From NCBI GenBank assembly GCA_945897545.1, contig CAMDGJ010000162.1:1-6469 (forward strand): 6,469 nt of DNA, read 5' to 3'. This document shows, one piece after another, positions 1-6,429 of the stretch. A program made the translations under genes and the position numbers. The notes beneath the pieces are model-generated. The model saw only the letters and a list, made by a program, of their open reading frames with translations, was not told the origin of the DNA and made no database searches. This DNA comes from Flavobacterium psychrophilum (lineage in GTDB: Bacteria; Bacteroidota; Bacteroidia; Flavobacteriales; Flavobacteriaceae). The stretch's first letter is position 1. Every line of letters starts with the position of its first letter.

Positions 1-685
1 TAACTTTTTGAATGTTTTTAAGAAAGTTCCATTGGTCAGTAATAGCTTCAATGGTTTCAGAATTTATAAAACAGCTATTTCCTTTTTCAAAAGTCGGTTT
101 AAAAAGTGGCAGAGCAATCAAGTTTCCGAATCCTTTACCTGAAAGAAAATCCTGATTTGGAAACAGTCTGTCAAAACTTGAACTTTTGGCAAACATTGAA
201 AATGCCCCCGATTCTTCTAAAATAGAAATGAATATTTTTCGGCTTCTAATTGCTGGATATGGTTTATCAAAATATATCCAAACGTGTCCACCGTTTCCCG
301 AACGGGAACGCTCCAAGTAGGCTGGGATTTCTTTTTCTTTACAAGCGTTCAGAAAAGTAACAGCTTCGTCTTGCCAATTTGCTTTGTCAAAATCAGCTGC
401 TAAAAACCAAGTTGTATTATCTTGTAGTAATGGATAAACCCCAATTTGGTGAAAGCCGTCCAAATGCTTTTGAATTTGTTCATCTGTAAGTTTCAGATAC
501 GCCTTTTCGGTAAAATTCTGAAAAGTTCCACCATTCATTTTGTGTGCACGAAAACGATACGGGTCATAAAAAACAGCTGGCATATAACCCGATTTGTTTT
601 CTTTCTCCCAACGCACAGCAAACACATCTTCTCGTCCTTTGAAGAGGGAGCGGAATGTGATTATATTTTCAGGATTTGAAACCAT
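1..685 (-). CDS. TOTE-type archaeo-eukaryotic primase protein, N-terminal 228 residues (runs off the window)
   Basis: The frame is open from ATG at 685-683 to the window edge and begins MVSNPENIITFRSLFKGRED. It carries the three signatures of the archaeo-eukaryotic primase fold: FLAADFD with the metal-binding pair D98 and D100, SRSGNGGHVW (129-136 is SGNGGHVW, with H134 as the nucleotide-binding His), and FPNQD at 175-179 with the third acidic residue D179. A GFGNLIALPL stretch follows at about 185-194. This arrangement matches, from memory, the primase domain described from TOTE conflict systems. Family members usually continue into a superfamily 2 helicase and sometimes a nuclease, but that part lies outside the window and is inferred. 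The start is 14 bp after the stop of the acidic-protein gene, so it is probably the fifth gene of the operon. No clear Shine-Dalgarno is present; the leader is A-rich (CACTAAA before ATG). Nothing in the visible part is broken. Predicted cytoplasmic nucleic-acid enzyme, with a likely role in defence. Confidence 0.85.
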   Translation of the reverse strand, partial: MVSNPENIITFRSLFKGREDVFAVRWEKENKSGYMPAVFYDPYRFRAHKMNGGTFQNFTEKAYLKLTDEQIQKHLDGFHQIGVYPLLQDNTTWFLAADFDKANWQDEAVTFLNACKEKEIPAYLERSRSGNGGHVWIYFDKPYPAIRSRKIFISILEESGAFSMFAKSSSFDRLFPNQDFLSGKGFGNLIALPLFKPTFEKGNSCFINSETIEAITDQWNFLKNIQKV

Positions 686-699
686 TTTAGTGATATTGA

Positions 700-1017
700 T
701 TAATCCCAATCTTCATATTCACGCTGTTCCATTGGAGTCTTCCTGATTTCAGCAATATTAGATACTAGCTTGTTTAATGTTTTTTTAAATTCTTTTTCAT
801 TCACAGATTCTCCGAAGAAAATATCTTCAACTAAATTAAACATATCATCGTCATTAAGCCATTTTTTTATTAAGGCTTCCACTTGATTCAAAAAATCGTT
901 ATCATCTTTGCAATCTGATGCCATTAAGCCAAATTGAAGTGTTAAGTCGTGGCTGAACTTCTCGGCTTCAATGATTACTCCCGTATAGGTTGGTATTGAT
1001 AAATCGTCTGTATCCAT
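700..1017 (-). CDS. Small, highly acidic protein of unknown function, 105 aa
   Basis: I do not recognise this family. The 105 residues contain about 25 Asp/Glu against about 11 Lys/Arg, for a net charge near -14. There are acidic clusters at DTDD near the N-terminus, DCKDDND and NDDD in the middle, and EQREYEDWD at the C-terminus. No signal peptide, membrane segment or Cys/His metal site is visible. The middle looks helical and amphipathic (QVEALIKKWL, LVEDIFF, LNKLVSNIAEI). The gene starts 1 bp after the methyltransferase stop (TAA-T-ATG), with an AGGA about 10 bases ahead inside the methyltransferase end, so translation is probably coupled. It ends 14 bp before the primase start. The placement suggests a partner of the methyltransferase or of the primase/helicase. 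A DNA-mimic or inhibitor role would fit the charge but is speculation. The ORF is likely real, because it fills the gap exactly between two tightly spaced genes. Confidence 0.75.
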   Translation of the reverse strand: MDTDDLSIPTYTGVIIEAEKFSHDLTLQFGLMASDCKDDNDFLNQVEALIKKWLNDDDMFNLVEDIFFGESVNEKEFKKTLNKLVSNIAEIRKTPMEQREYEDWD

Positions 1018-1018
1018 A

Positions 1019-2626
1019 TTATTTATTCCTATTTAATCTCCTTGAAGAAAGCTTTTTCCAAATGTTATCCGCAAGTTTTATTTCTTTATCCGTAAAGCCA
1101 TATCCGTCTTTCAGAATTTGCTTGTTGGTGATTTTTAAAATTTCATCAATGCTTTTTTTCTCTCGCATCATTTTGTCAATGGTAGCAAGTAAATCTGCGT
1201 TGTCAGTTTGATAGGGGAGCAGTATTTTTCCTGCCTCGCTTGGCATCAATTCCAATACACCACCGCCATAACTACGACCAACAATTTCAGAAAAAGCCAA
1301 TGACAATGAATTGTAAAAACTGGCTATGAATGCGTTTTTGTCCGTGTCTTTTTTCATAAATACACGGTGCATTGTGTCGGTAGTATATGCGTTTGCTTCA
1401 TTCAGAATCAAACGAGGATAGAGGTTGTTTCTACGGATAAACAAAGCATCAGAAAGTTTGATGGAAGGAATCACAAACCAATCATCACGAATGCCTGTTT
1501 TATAGCCTTTGTTTACGCCCATTGATTCACCCAAACGAATGTATGAGTTCGCTCCTTTGTGTCCGTTAATTTTCTCTTTTGCAGGGAACACCAATAAATG
1601 TGCTTTAGCTTTGGTTTGCCTGTTAAGTTCCCAATCCTTTTCCGTAAAAATTACGCTATTGACCTGAACACTTCTGCCAACCATTGGTTTTGCATATTCT
1701 TTCAGGTCGTAAGCTTCTACAACTGGCAAAGGAACAGTGAAATAATCATTTGCACCTGTCGTAATGCCTACTTCTACACTGGCATAATTACTAATTGTGG
1801 GAACTTTTCGTTTTTTGGCAATCTGTTCTAAAAAGTCAATTTCCTCTTGCTCTAAAAAGTAGTAAGTCCATTTGTTTGACTTGAAATCAATCTTTTTGGA
1901 AGGACTTTTTAGGATGTTTACATCAAGCTTTTCAAGATCAGAAGCATCTCTCAATTCAAGATGTTCAATCAAATGTGAATCACTTCCGTTTTTCTCGCAC
2001 AGCAACAAAACAACTTCTTGCTGAATGTCAGGAAAAACCAACTTTTCAAAAGAAATGATATTGATTTTATTGTAGAAATGAGCCAAAAACTCACGGAGTT
2101 GTTGAGCATAAGAAACTTGCAACAATTCTGCGGGTATCACAAAACCAATTTTACCTTTTTCTTTGAGCAATAAACTAGAACCAACCACAAAAGAAACCCA
2201 AGCATTGGTCAGTTTTGAATATTTTAGTTTAGCACGATTGAAAACTTTTATGGCTTCATTTTGCTGTTCTTGCTGAAAATATTGATAGCGAATGTAAGGC
2301 GGATTACCTACCACTAAATCAAATCTCTGAGTGGTTTCATTGCAATACAAATGAAAATCTGTATTGATTACATCCTTGTTATTGAGTTTAATTTTTTCCG
2401 CTTTTTCCGCTTCTACTTCGTCAAACTCAATAGCTGTTACTGATTTGAATTTGTGATTATTTTCTTTCAATTGTTCGAGAAAAACTCCATCCCCACAACT
2501 TGGTTCTAATATTTCATAATCAGAACTTCCATTGATGCCCCATTTCAAAATGAATGCAGCAATTGGCTCGGGTGTGTAAAATCCACCTCTCAATTTCTCG
2601 GCTGTTGCGTTCTTAATTAGCTTCAT
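1019..2626 (-). CDS. Stand-alone adenine-N6 DNA methyltransferase, Eco57I/TaqI-like, 535 aa
   Basis: Predicted to transfer a methyl group from S-adenosylmethionine to N6 of adenine in a specific DNA target, protecting host DNA from the neighbouring nuclease. Visible motifs in gamma-class order are: motif X GGFYTP at 14-19; motif I EPSCGDG at 41-47, the cofactor loop; and catalytic motif IV NPPY at 108-111 inside FDLVVGNPPYIRYQYF. The C-terminal half is a TaqI-type target-recognition region. It opens with VGITTGANDYF at about 286-296 and contains KPMVGRSVQV (about 313-322), LNEANAYTTDTMHRVF (about 408-423) and GRSYGGGVLEL at 450-460. The length is close to that of the separate M.Eco57I methyltransferase as I recall it (about 540 aa). 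The start overlaps the end of the fused restriction gene by 14 bp. No Shine-Dalgarno is evident, so translation may depend on coupling to the upstream gene, whose premature stop would weaken that. The frame and all key residues are intact. The target sequence cannot be read from the protein. Confidence 0.9.
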   Translation of the reverse strand: MKLIKNATAEKLRGGFYTPEPIAAFILKWGINGSSDYEILEPSCGDGVFLEQLKENNHKFKSVTAIEFDEVEAEKAEKIKLNNKDVINTDFHLYCNETTQRFDLVVGNPPYIRYQYFQQEQQNEAIKVFNRAKLKYSKLTNAWVSFVVGSSLLLKEKGKIGFVIPAELLQVSYAQQLREFLAHFYNKINIISFEKLVFPDIQQEVVLLLCEKNGSDSHLIEHLELRDASDLEKLDVNILKSPSKKIDFKSNKWTYYFLEQEEIDFLEQIAKKRKVPTISNYASVEVGITTGANDYFTVPLPVVEAYDLKEYAKPMVGRSVQVNSVIFTEKDWELNRQTKAKAHLLVFPAKEKINGHKGANSYIRLGESMGVNKGYKTGIRDDWFVIPSIKLSDALFIRRNNLYPRLILNEANAYTTDTMHRVFMKKDTDKNAFIASFYNSLSLAFSEIVGRSYGGGVLELMPSEAGKILLPYQTDNADLLATIDKMMREKKSIDEILKITNKQILKDGYGFTDKEIKLADNIWKKLSSRRLNRNK

Positions 2627-3227
2627 ACAAGTCTTTGATTAATGGGATTAATGAATCTTCACTACCTAAATCATATAATTTAGCTAATAGCTTTTCTAGG
2701 TTGGCTTTTTCTCGCACAAATTGCCCTTGCAATGGAGTTAGAGTCCTTTTATTTCCTGCGTTTGCATCTATTTGGTTATAAATGCTGATTAATTCTTTTT
2801 GAGTTTCTACGATTTTGTTGTGAAGTGTTTTTTGTTTAGCATCTAAAAAATTAATCTTTCTGATTGGTAGGTTTTTCAAAACCTTTGTTCCTCTTGCTAT
2901 GTAACCACCTCTGAAAACTTCGCCATACAAAGCACTAAACCACTCCAAATATTTTGAGTTGAGAATAGCTTGAATGTAGTAAATGGAATAATCGGAAGTT
3001 GTTGGAATTGCAACTACACAATAACCTGCTGTTCCACCTGAAGAAATCAAAGTTCCGTGAACATCAATTGCGTATTTATCGCCAACAGAGAGAACACCAA
3101 CAATAATTTTTGAAGGAAGTCCACAACTATCTAAACTTTGATGTCTGCCGTATCTGTGCCATTCATTTTTTGTTTTTGGCTCTGGTTTTATATCTCGTTT
3201 CGGATTATTTAAAATGGCTTTATGCTT
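2613..3227 (-). pseudogene. Severed C-terminal part (204 codons) of the type IIG enzyme: target-recognition domain and terminal helices
   Basis: This stretch continues in the same frame directly after the TAA at 3228-3230 and is open for 204 codons to a TAA at 2613-2615. It begins KHKAILNNPKRDIKPEPKTK. It then holds a typical TaqI/Eco57I-like specificity segment: WHRYGRHQSLD, KYAIDVHGTL, SSGGTAGYCVVAI, ILNSKYLEWFSALYGEVFRG and GTKVLKNLPIRKI. It closes with two predicted helices (LHNKIVETQKELISIYNQI and REKANLEKLLAKLYDL), usual at the end of these enzymes. There is no ATG in the whole stretch. A TTG at 3050 could start a 145-residue product, but it falls in the middle of a conserved segment (DVHGTL then ISSGG), so a separate gene is unlikely. 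Joined to the upstream part it would give a 995-codon enzyme, almost the length I recall for RM.Eco57I (about 997 aa). Best read as the untranslated remainder of one gene. Confidence 0.85.
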
Positions 3228-3230
3228 TTA
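3228..3230 (-). other. In-frame premature stop codon (TAA) in the restriction gene
   Basis: On the minus strand the codons read GCT TAT GAC TAT TTG TAA AAG CAT AAA GCC. The preceding 790 codons and following 204 codons are in one frame, and both sides match parts of the same enzyme family. A single base change from CAA, GAA or AAA would explain it. A sequencing error is possible but not needed, since the base is not in a long homopolymer. The downstream genes also end in TAA, so reassignment of TAA to an amino acid is ruled out. Confidence 0.85.
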
Positions 3231-5600
3231 CAAATAGTCATAAGCCAAAGGGAATTTCTTTTGGATAGTTGTTAGAGGAATTATGTCAACTCCTGTTTTT
3301 GTTGTTATGTAAGGATAAATTACCCTTGCATTCGGTTTGAATGTTCGGTAAGTGTATAAATTATCTTCGCCTGATGAAGTTTGAAAATAGGGTTTAGTAA
3401 TTTCCTTTTCAATCTTGTAATCAACACCCTTTTTTGTGAAATAGAAGTACTTCTTATCCTCTTTAGTTGGTGTAAAAATGTAAACATCATTTGCACTGGT
3501 CTGAATACCATTGAAAATATTATCACCTCCAACCAAATCATTAAGTTTTACACTTTGAGAAACGATTTTATTGTAAGTATTTGTTAATTCGGGTGGAACT
3601 AAAACCCAAACTTCACTATCCAATTCATCTGTTTTCTTTGAACCGTATTTTGCAGCCTCTGGCTCTCTAACTTTCCAACTTTTCAGGCTTCTTACTTCCG
3701 CATATTGGAAAGTCTTTTGTGGCTTCTTATTCAGAATTAACAAACAAGTGTAGGTTGTTTTGTCTGCAAAAACCTGATTTGCACCAAATGAAACGATTGA
3801 ATGCAGATATTCTTTTTCTGCGAGTAATTCACGAAGTTTTTTACCTGCTCCAACTTTTGTAAACTTACTCGGAACGATATAACCTAAAATTCCATCATCA
3901 GCCAATAAATTTATTCCTTGTTCAAGAAAAAGGAAGTATTTGTCGAACTGCTTGTAGGCAGAATTGAAATTTGTTTTGTAAAGTGGCAATTCAAGCGGAG
4001 TTATATTTTTCATATCTTCCGACTTCATATAAGGCGGATTGCCTACAATGACATCAAAGCTAAGTTTTGAAAAATCAAACGGATTGATAATTACTTGGGC
4101 TTTCTTGTTGGTTACTTGTTTTGGATTCAATAAACTGTTTCCGAAAAAGATGTTTTCAGAAAGATCGGGTAAAACAGGTTTTGTTTTGTTGGTTGAATTT
4201 ACATCTTCACCCTCAAGTAATTTGAGAAGCAAACCAAATTTGGCTGCTTCAACTGCATTATAATCTTTATCAACACCGAAAATACAATTCAATAAAAGTT
4301 GTCGCTTAATTTCAAATGGTAATTTGTAAGTGTTGATATTGGTTTGAATGAGTTTTGTTTTATCGTTTTTCAAATAATAGTCAATCAAACTATCATTTAG
4401 CAACTGAAACAACTCTAATAAAAATGCACCTGAACCACAAGAGATATCAGCAAATTTCAACTTTAGAATTTCCTTATCCGTTTTTCCTTCGCATTTTTTC
4501 AAGACGGTATTTCTTAAAATATCGCTTATGATAAATGTTGGCGTGGTGATAATGTCACGGTCAACATTTTCAGGTTTTTTTACTAAAACAACAGAACCGC
4601 TTTGTACGGTCAATTTTTCTGAAAGGAAGATTTCATAAATGCTTCCTAGTACATCAGAAGAAAAAACACTGAATGAATAGGGGCTTTCAGGATAATACAA
4701 TTGTTTGATAATTGTCCAAAAAACGGAACTAATATTTTCTACAATCTTATCTTTTAGTAATTGGTCAAACAGCCCTGAATTATAACGTTTGTCAGCTTGT
4801 TCAAACTTTTTGATTAATGCTTTAAAGTCGTTTGCGTTAGCAAACTTTAAAAGTGTTTGGTAATCTTCTAAATTTCTGTCCTCGCAAACACGCAGAAATA
4901 AAACTCTGTTTAAATAACTTTGAACAACATCGTTTAATTGTTGTTCGTCAATTTTGGGTTCGTGTTTGTAAATCTCTGCACCTAATGCCTTCCTCCATTC
5001 GTTGATTTGATTTAAGAAAAGATTGTCGATTGAATACTGGTTAATTTTAGTTTCAATTTCTTTCCATTCTGTTTCAAATGCACCTGAATAAACAGCATCT
5101 TTTCCTAAAAGCTTTTTGATTTCTTCAAACTTGCTTTCGTATTCAGTGTAATGATATTTTTTGATTAAAGCCTTTTGAAACGTATCGTCTTTGTCAACTT
5201 TTACGGATGTGTCGTAAATAATTAAGTATTCAAAATTTGATAAAACTGAAATTTTCAGTTTGGCTGTAAAGCCATAACGTCTAACTTGTTTAGCCGAATC
5301 ATTATTTGATTCGATTGCTACGCAAGGCTTTTTAGCTTCTAAAAAGAATTTCCTTTCCGAAAATAATCGAAAAGTATAATCAGGTTTTTTTGAGTGTTCA
5401 GAAGCATTTTCCTTTAATGCTTCTTCTAAAATCACTTCTCTTTCGTTGGTTGGTTTACCTGCATTGTTTTTAATGTCCCAAATAAGCAACTCGAAAAACG
5501 GGTCTAAGAAATCACTGCGAAGCAGTGTTTCATTATACTTGCTTGTCAAGTAATAATCCCTGTCGGCTGTATATTTTTCTATGAGTTTCTTTATTGTCAT
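3228..5600 (-). CDS. Type IIG (Eco57I-like) restriction endonuclease-methyltransferase, truncated at residue 790 by an in-frame TAA
   Basis: Fused restriction and modification enzyme. The N-terminal nuclease shows a PD-(D/E)xK core, with PDY at 73-75 (D74) and FLEAK at 86-90 (E88, K90), within a fold like that of type I HsdR N-termini. A helical linker follows to about residue 330. The adenine-N6 methyltransferase has motif I DISCGSG at 385-391, a downstream GVDKDYNAVEAAK segment at about 442-454, and catalytic NPPY at 521-524 in FDVIVGNPPYMKSEDM. A TaqI-like recognition region starts near FNGIQTSANDVYIF (about 696-709). The reading frame ends in FPLAYDYL followed by TAA, cutting this region; the remainder is open in the same frame to 2613. 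Motif X, usually GxYYTP, reads DIITTP at about 349-354. The ATG at 5600 overlaps the regulator stop as ATGA and is preceded by the A/G-rich AAGAAGAA, so the start is secure. The truncated product probably lacks specific DNA binding, so both cutting and its own methylation are likely lost. Confidence 0.88.
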   Translation of the reverse strand: MTIKKLIEKYTADRDYYLTSKYNETLLRSDFLDPFFELLIWDIKNNAGKPTNEREVILEEALKENASEHSKKPDYTFRLFSERKFFLEAKKPCVAIESNNDSAKQVRRYGFTAKLKISVLSNFEYLIIYDTSVKVDKDDTFQKALIKKYHYTEYESKFEEIKKLLGKDAVYSGAFETEWKEIETKINQYSIDNLFLNQINEWRKALGAEIYKHEPKIDEQQLNDVVQSYLNRVLFLRVCEDRNLEDYQTLLKFANANDFKALIKKFEQADKRYNSGLFDQLLKDKIVENISSVFWTIIKQLYYPESPYSFSVFSSDVLGSIYEIFLSEKLTVQSGSVVLVKKPENVDRDIITTPTFIISDILRNTVLKKCEGKTDKEILKLKFADISCGSGAFLLELFQLLNDSLIDYYLKNDKTKLIQTNINTYKLPFEIKRQLLLNCIFGVDKDYNAVEAAKFGLLLKLLEGEDVNSTNKTKPVLPDLSENIFFGNSLLNPKQVTNKKAQVIINPFDFSKLSFDVIVGNPPYMKSEDMKNITPLELPLYKTNFNSAYKQFDKYFLFLEQGINLLADDGILGYIVPSKFTKVGAGKKLRELLAEKEYLHSIVSFGANQVFADKTTYTCLLILNKKPQKTFQYAEVRSLKSWKVREPEAAKYGSKKTDELDSEVWVLVPPELTNTYNKIVSQSVKLNDLVGGDNIFNGIQTSANDVYIFTPTKEDKKYFYFTKKGVDYKIEKEITKPYFQTSSGEDNLYTYRTFKPNARVIYPYITTKTGVDIIPLTTIQKKFPLAYDYL

Positions 5601-5923
5601 TTCTTCTTATTCGCTTTAATATATTTAGCTCTTTCCTCTGCTACTTTCAATGCTTCTATTCCTAAATCTTCGTCTTGAATTTCATATAAAATTTTATCGC
5701 TTAGGAACGAAACCAAAAGTTCGTCTGCGTTGTAATCGTATATGTCGGCAAGTTTCAAAACTACTTCTTTTGTGATTTTCCTCTCGCCACGCTCCATTTT
5801 GCTTAAAATCGCTACATCAATGTCGAGTAAAGCAGCAACTTTCCGCAATGGAAGTTCCTTCTCTTCTCGTATGTATCTTAACTTTTCGCCTATCGTTTCT
5901 TTTGACATAAACTCTATTGACAT
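5597..5923 (-). CDS. XRE/Cro-type helix-turn-helix regulator, likely controller of the restriction operon
   Basis: A 108-residue protein with an XRE-type helix-turn-helix over about residues 11-67: IGEKLRYIREEKELPLRKVA, then LLDIDVAILSKMERGER as turn and recognition helix, then VVLKLADIYDYNADELL. A charged helical tail rich in Lys ends in ANKKK. Small XRE proteins directly before restriction genes act as controllers that delay or balance nuclease expression, and this role is inferred here from position. The stop overlaps the next gene's start as ATGA. Two starts are possible: ATG at 5923, or ATG at 5908 (residue 6). Both are followed by TCA within a repeated TTATGTCAA. The shorter form, MSKETIGEKLRY, looks more like related regulators, and it leaves the palindrome at 5917-5933 wholly upstream of the coding start, so 5908 may be the true start. 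The longer form would put the operator over its own start codon. Neither start has a good Shine-Dalgarno. Confidence 0.85.
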   Translation of the reverse strand: MSIEFMSKETIGEKLRYIREEKELPLRKVAALLDIDVAILSKMERGERKITKEVVLKLADIYDYNADELLVSFLSDKILYEIQDEDLGIEALKVAEERAKYIKANKKK

Positions 5924-5933
5924 AATGTGTCAA
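5917..5933. promoter_or_regulatory. Candidate operator: palindrome TTGACA-5-TGTCAA, with an extra half-site at 5902-5907
   Basis: The sequence TTGACATAATGTGTCAA is an inverted repeat with perfect 6-bp arms and a 5-bp spacer. It covers the upstream start codon of the regulator and touches the candidate -7 element. A further copy of the half-site, within TTGACATAA, lies at 5902-5910, exactly 15 bp from the matching bases at 5917-5925. A dimeric XRE protein binding here would block transcription start, giving negative autoregulation. Binding by this regulator is inferred from position and symmetry. Confidence 0.6.
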
Positions 5934-5938
5934 AATTA
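5931..5938 (-). promoter_or_regulatory. Candidate Bacteroidota -7 promoter element TAATTTTG
   Basis: Read on the minus strand, 5938 to 5931 is TAATTTTG, an exact match to the TAnnTTTG element of Bacteroidota housekeeping promoters. It ends 7 bases before the ATG at 5923. Transcription would begin at or just before that ATG, giving a leaderless message from 5923 or a leader of roughly 15 bases before the ATG at 5908. I see no well-placed -33 TTG; the nearest TTTG, at 5974-5971, is too far upstream. Confidence 0.4.
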
Positions 5939-5990
5939 GAAAATTTTTTTTGATTTGTCTTCGCTTATTTCAAATTATTTTCAACATTCT

Positions 5991-6078
5991 GCCGAGCGTT
6001 GGGAAATTGGCTCTTTTGCAAAACTTGGGTCGTGTGTCGGGTGGTGCGGTTTTGCCAAAGTGCCAATGTGCGTCCGGC
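5991..6078. repeat. Long imperfect inverted repeat, possible folded recombination site or interspersed repeat
   Basis: The left arm at 6006-6025 (starting ATTGGCTCTTTTGC) pairs with the right arm at 6048-6067 (ending AAAGTGCCAAT) at 17 of 20 positions, around a 22-base G/T-rich loop. The pairing can be extended outwards by GCCGAGCG at 5991-5998 against CGTCCGGC at 6071-6078 (6 of 8). The size, long imperfect arms and unpaired bases resemble integron attC sites, but proper RYYYAAC and GTTRRRY boxes at its two ends are not present. A repeat scattered in Bacteroidota genomes is the alternative. Confidence 0.45.
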
Positions 6079-6245
6079 TAAAATTATTTTTTAAAATGTG
6101 CGGTGGAAAAAATTTTTAAAACATTCGGGTCGGATTGTGTGTCGCTAAAGTCAGTCCGTAAGTTTTTGTCAAGAAGTCAAAGTTCGTTTTTCAGATGTCT
6201 GTTTTTTCGGAGTACGGTCGTTCTTTAGGCTTGCTTACAACGTTA

Positions 6246-6293
6246 GGCCGCTTGGTGAAGGACGACCCCTTGGGAGTCTTTCTCCAAACGGCC
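6246..6293. repeat. Imperfect hairpin with 18-bp arms, directly after an AACGTTAGGC motif
   Basis: The left arm at 6246-6263 begins GGCCGCTTGGTG and the right arm at 6276-6293 ends TCCAAACGGCC. They pair at 15 of 18 positions around a 12-base loop. The arm begins inside AACGTTAGGC (6240-6248), which contains a GTTRRRY box like that of integron cassette boundaries. No T-run follows on either strand at once, so a simple rho-independent terminator is not favoured. Confidence 0.45.
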
Positions 6294-6351
6294 AGTTGAG
6301 CGTAGTTACTCTATTTATTACAACTATTCTTTTTTAGTAACGGAGTTGGCC
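6290..6351. repeat. Nested dyad GGCCA ... GTTACT ... AGTAAC ... TGGCC
   Basis: Outer arms GGCCA (6290-6294) and TGGCC (6347-6351) enclose inner arms GTTACT (6305-6310) and AGTAAC (6336-6341) around an AT-rich 25-base loop. It shares GGCC with the preceding hairpin, so the two structures could be alternatives. A third small hairpin, GGAGT (6342-6346) with ACTCC (6357-6361), also overlaps it. Confidence 0.35.
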
Positions 6352-6411
6352 AAACTACTCCTATTATTTTTTTAACTCAATACTATTCATTGAAACAATT
6401 ATTTATTTCGA

Positions 6412-6429
6412 TTTAGCAAGCCTGCTAAA
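6412..6429. repeat. Perfect 7-bp hairpin TTTAGCA-AGCC-TGCTAAA
   Basis: Arms TTTAGCA at 6412-6418 and TGCTAAA at 6423-6429 are perfectly complementary around a 4-base loop. On the minus strand the hairpin lies 6 bases after a TGA (6437-6435) that closes a short open frame entering from the window edge. It could therefore be the terminator or mobile-element end of a gene beyond the window, although no T-tract follows directly. Confidence 0.4.

Noticed and set aside
446..679. Plus-strand open frames opposite the operon (such as 446-679, 990-1211, 1598-1831, 4039-4263, 5742-5939)
   Set aside because: They lie antisense to well-supported genes, their translations lack domain features, and they look like by-products of AT-rich coding sequence on the other strand.
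2613..3050. A separate 145-residue gene starting at TTG 3050
   Set aside because: The TTG lies within a conserved segment (DVHGTL-ISSGG), the frame is open further upstream to the TAA at 3228, and the content is the C-terminal half of the fused enzyme's recognition region. It is a remnant, not an independent gene.
3228..3230. Stop-codon reassignment or programmed read-through at TAA
   Set aside because: Neighbouring genes end in TAA at 1019, 700 and 2613, so TAA is a normal stop here. No read-through context or stem-loop is evident right after it.
3320..3541. Second minus-strand frame inside the fused enzyme gene
   Set aside because: It lies wholly inside the main frame, which has clear homology, and its translation shows no recognisable feature.
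6161..6180. Extra operator copies TTGTCAA and AGTCAA far upstream
   Set aside because: They match only part of the TTGACA/TGTCAA arm, are not arranged as a palindrome and lie over 230 bp from the promoter; chance occurrence is likely.
6246..6293. Rho-independent terminator
   Set aside because: The arms are long and mismatched, and no T-run follows directly on either strand.
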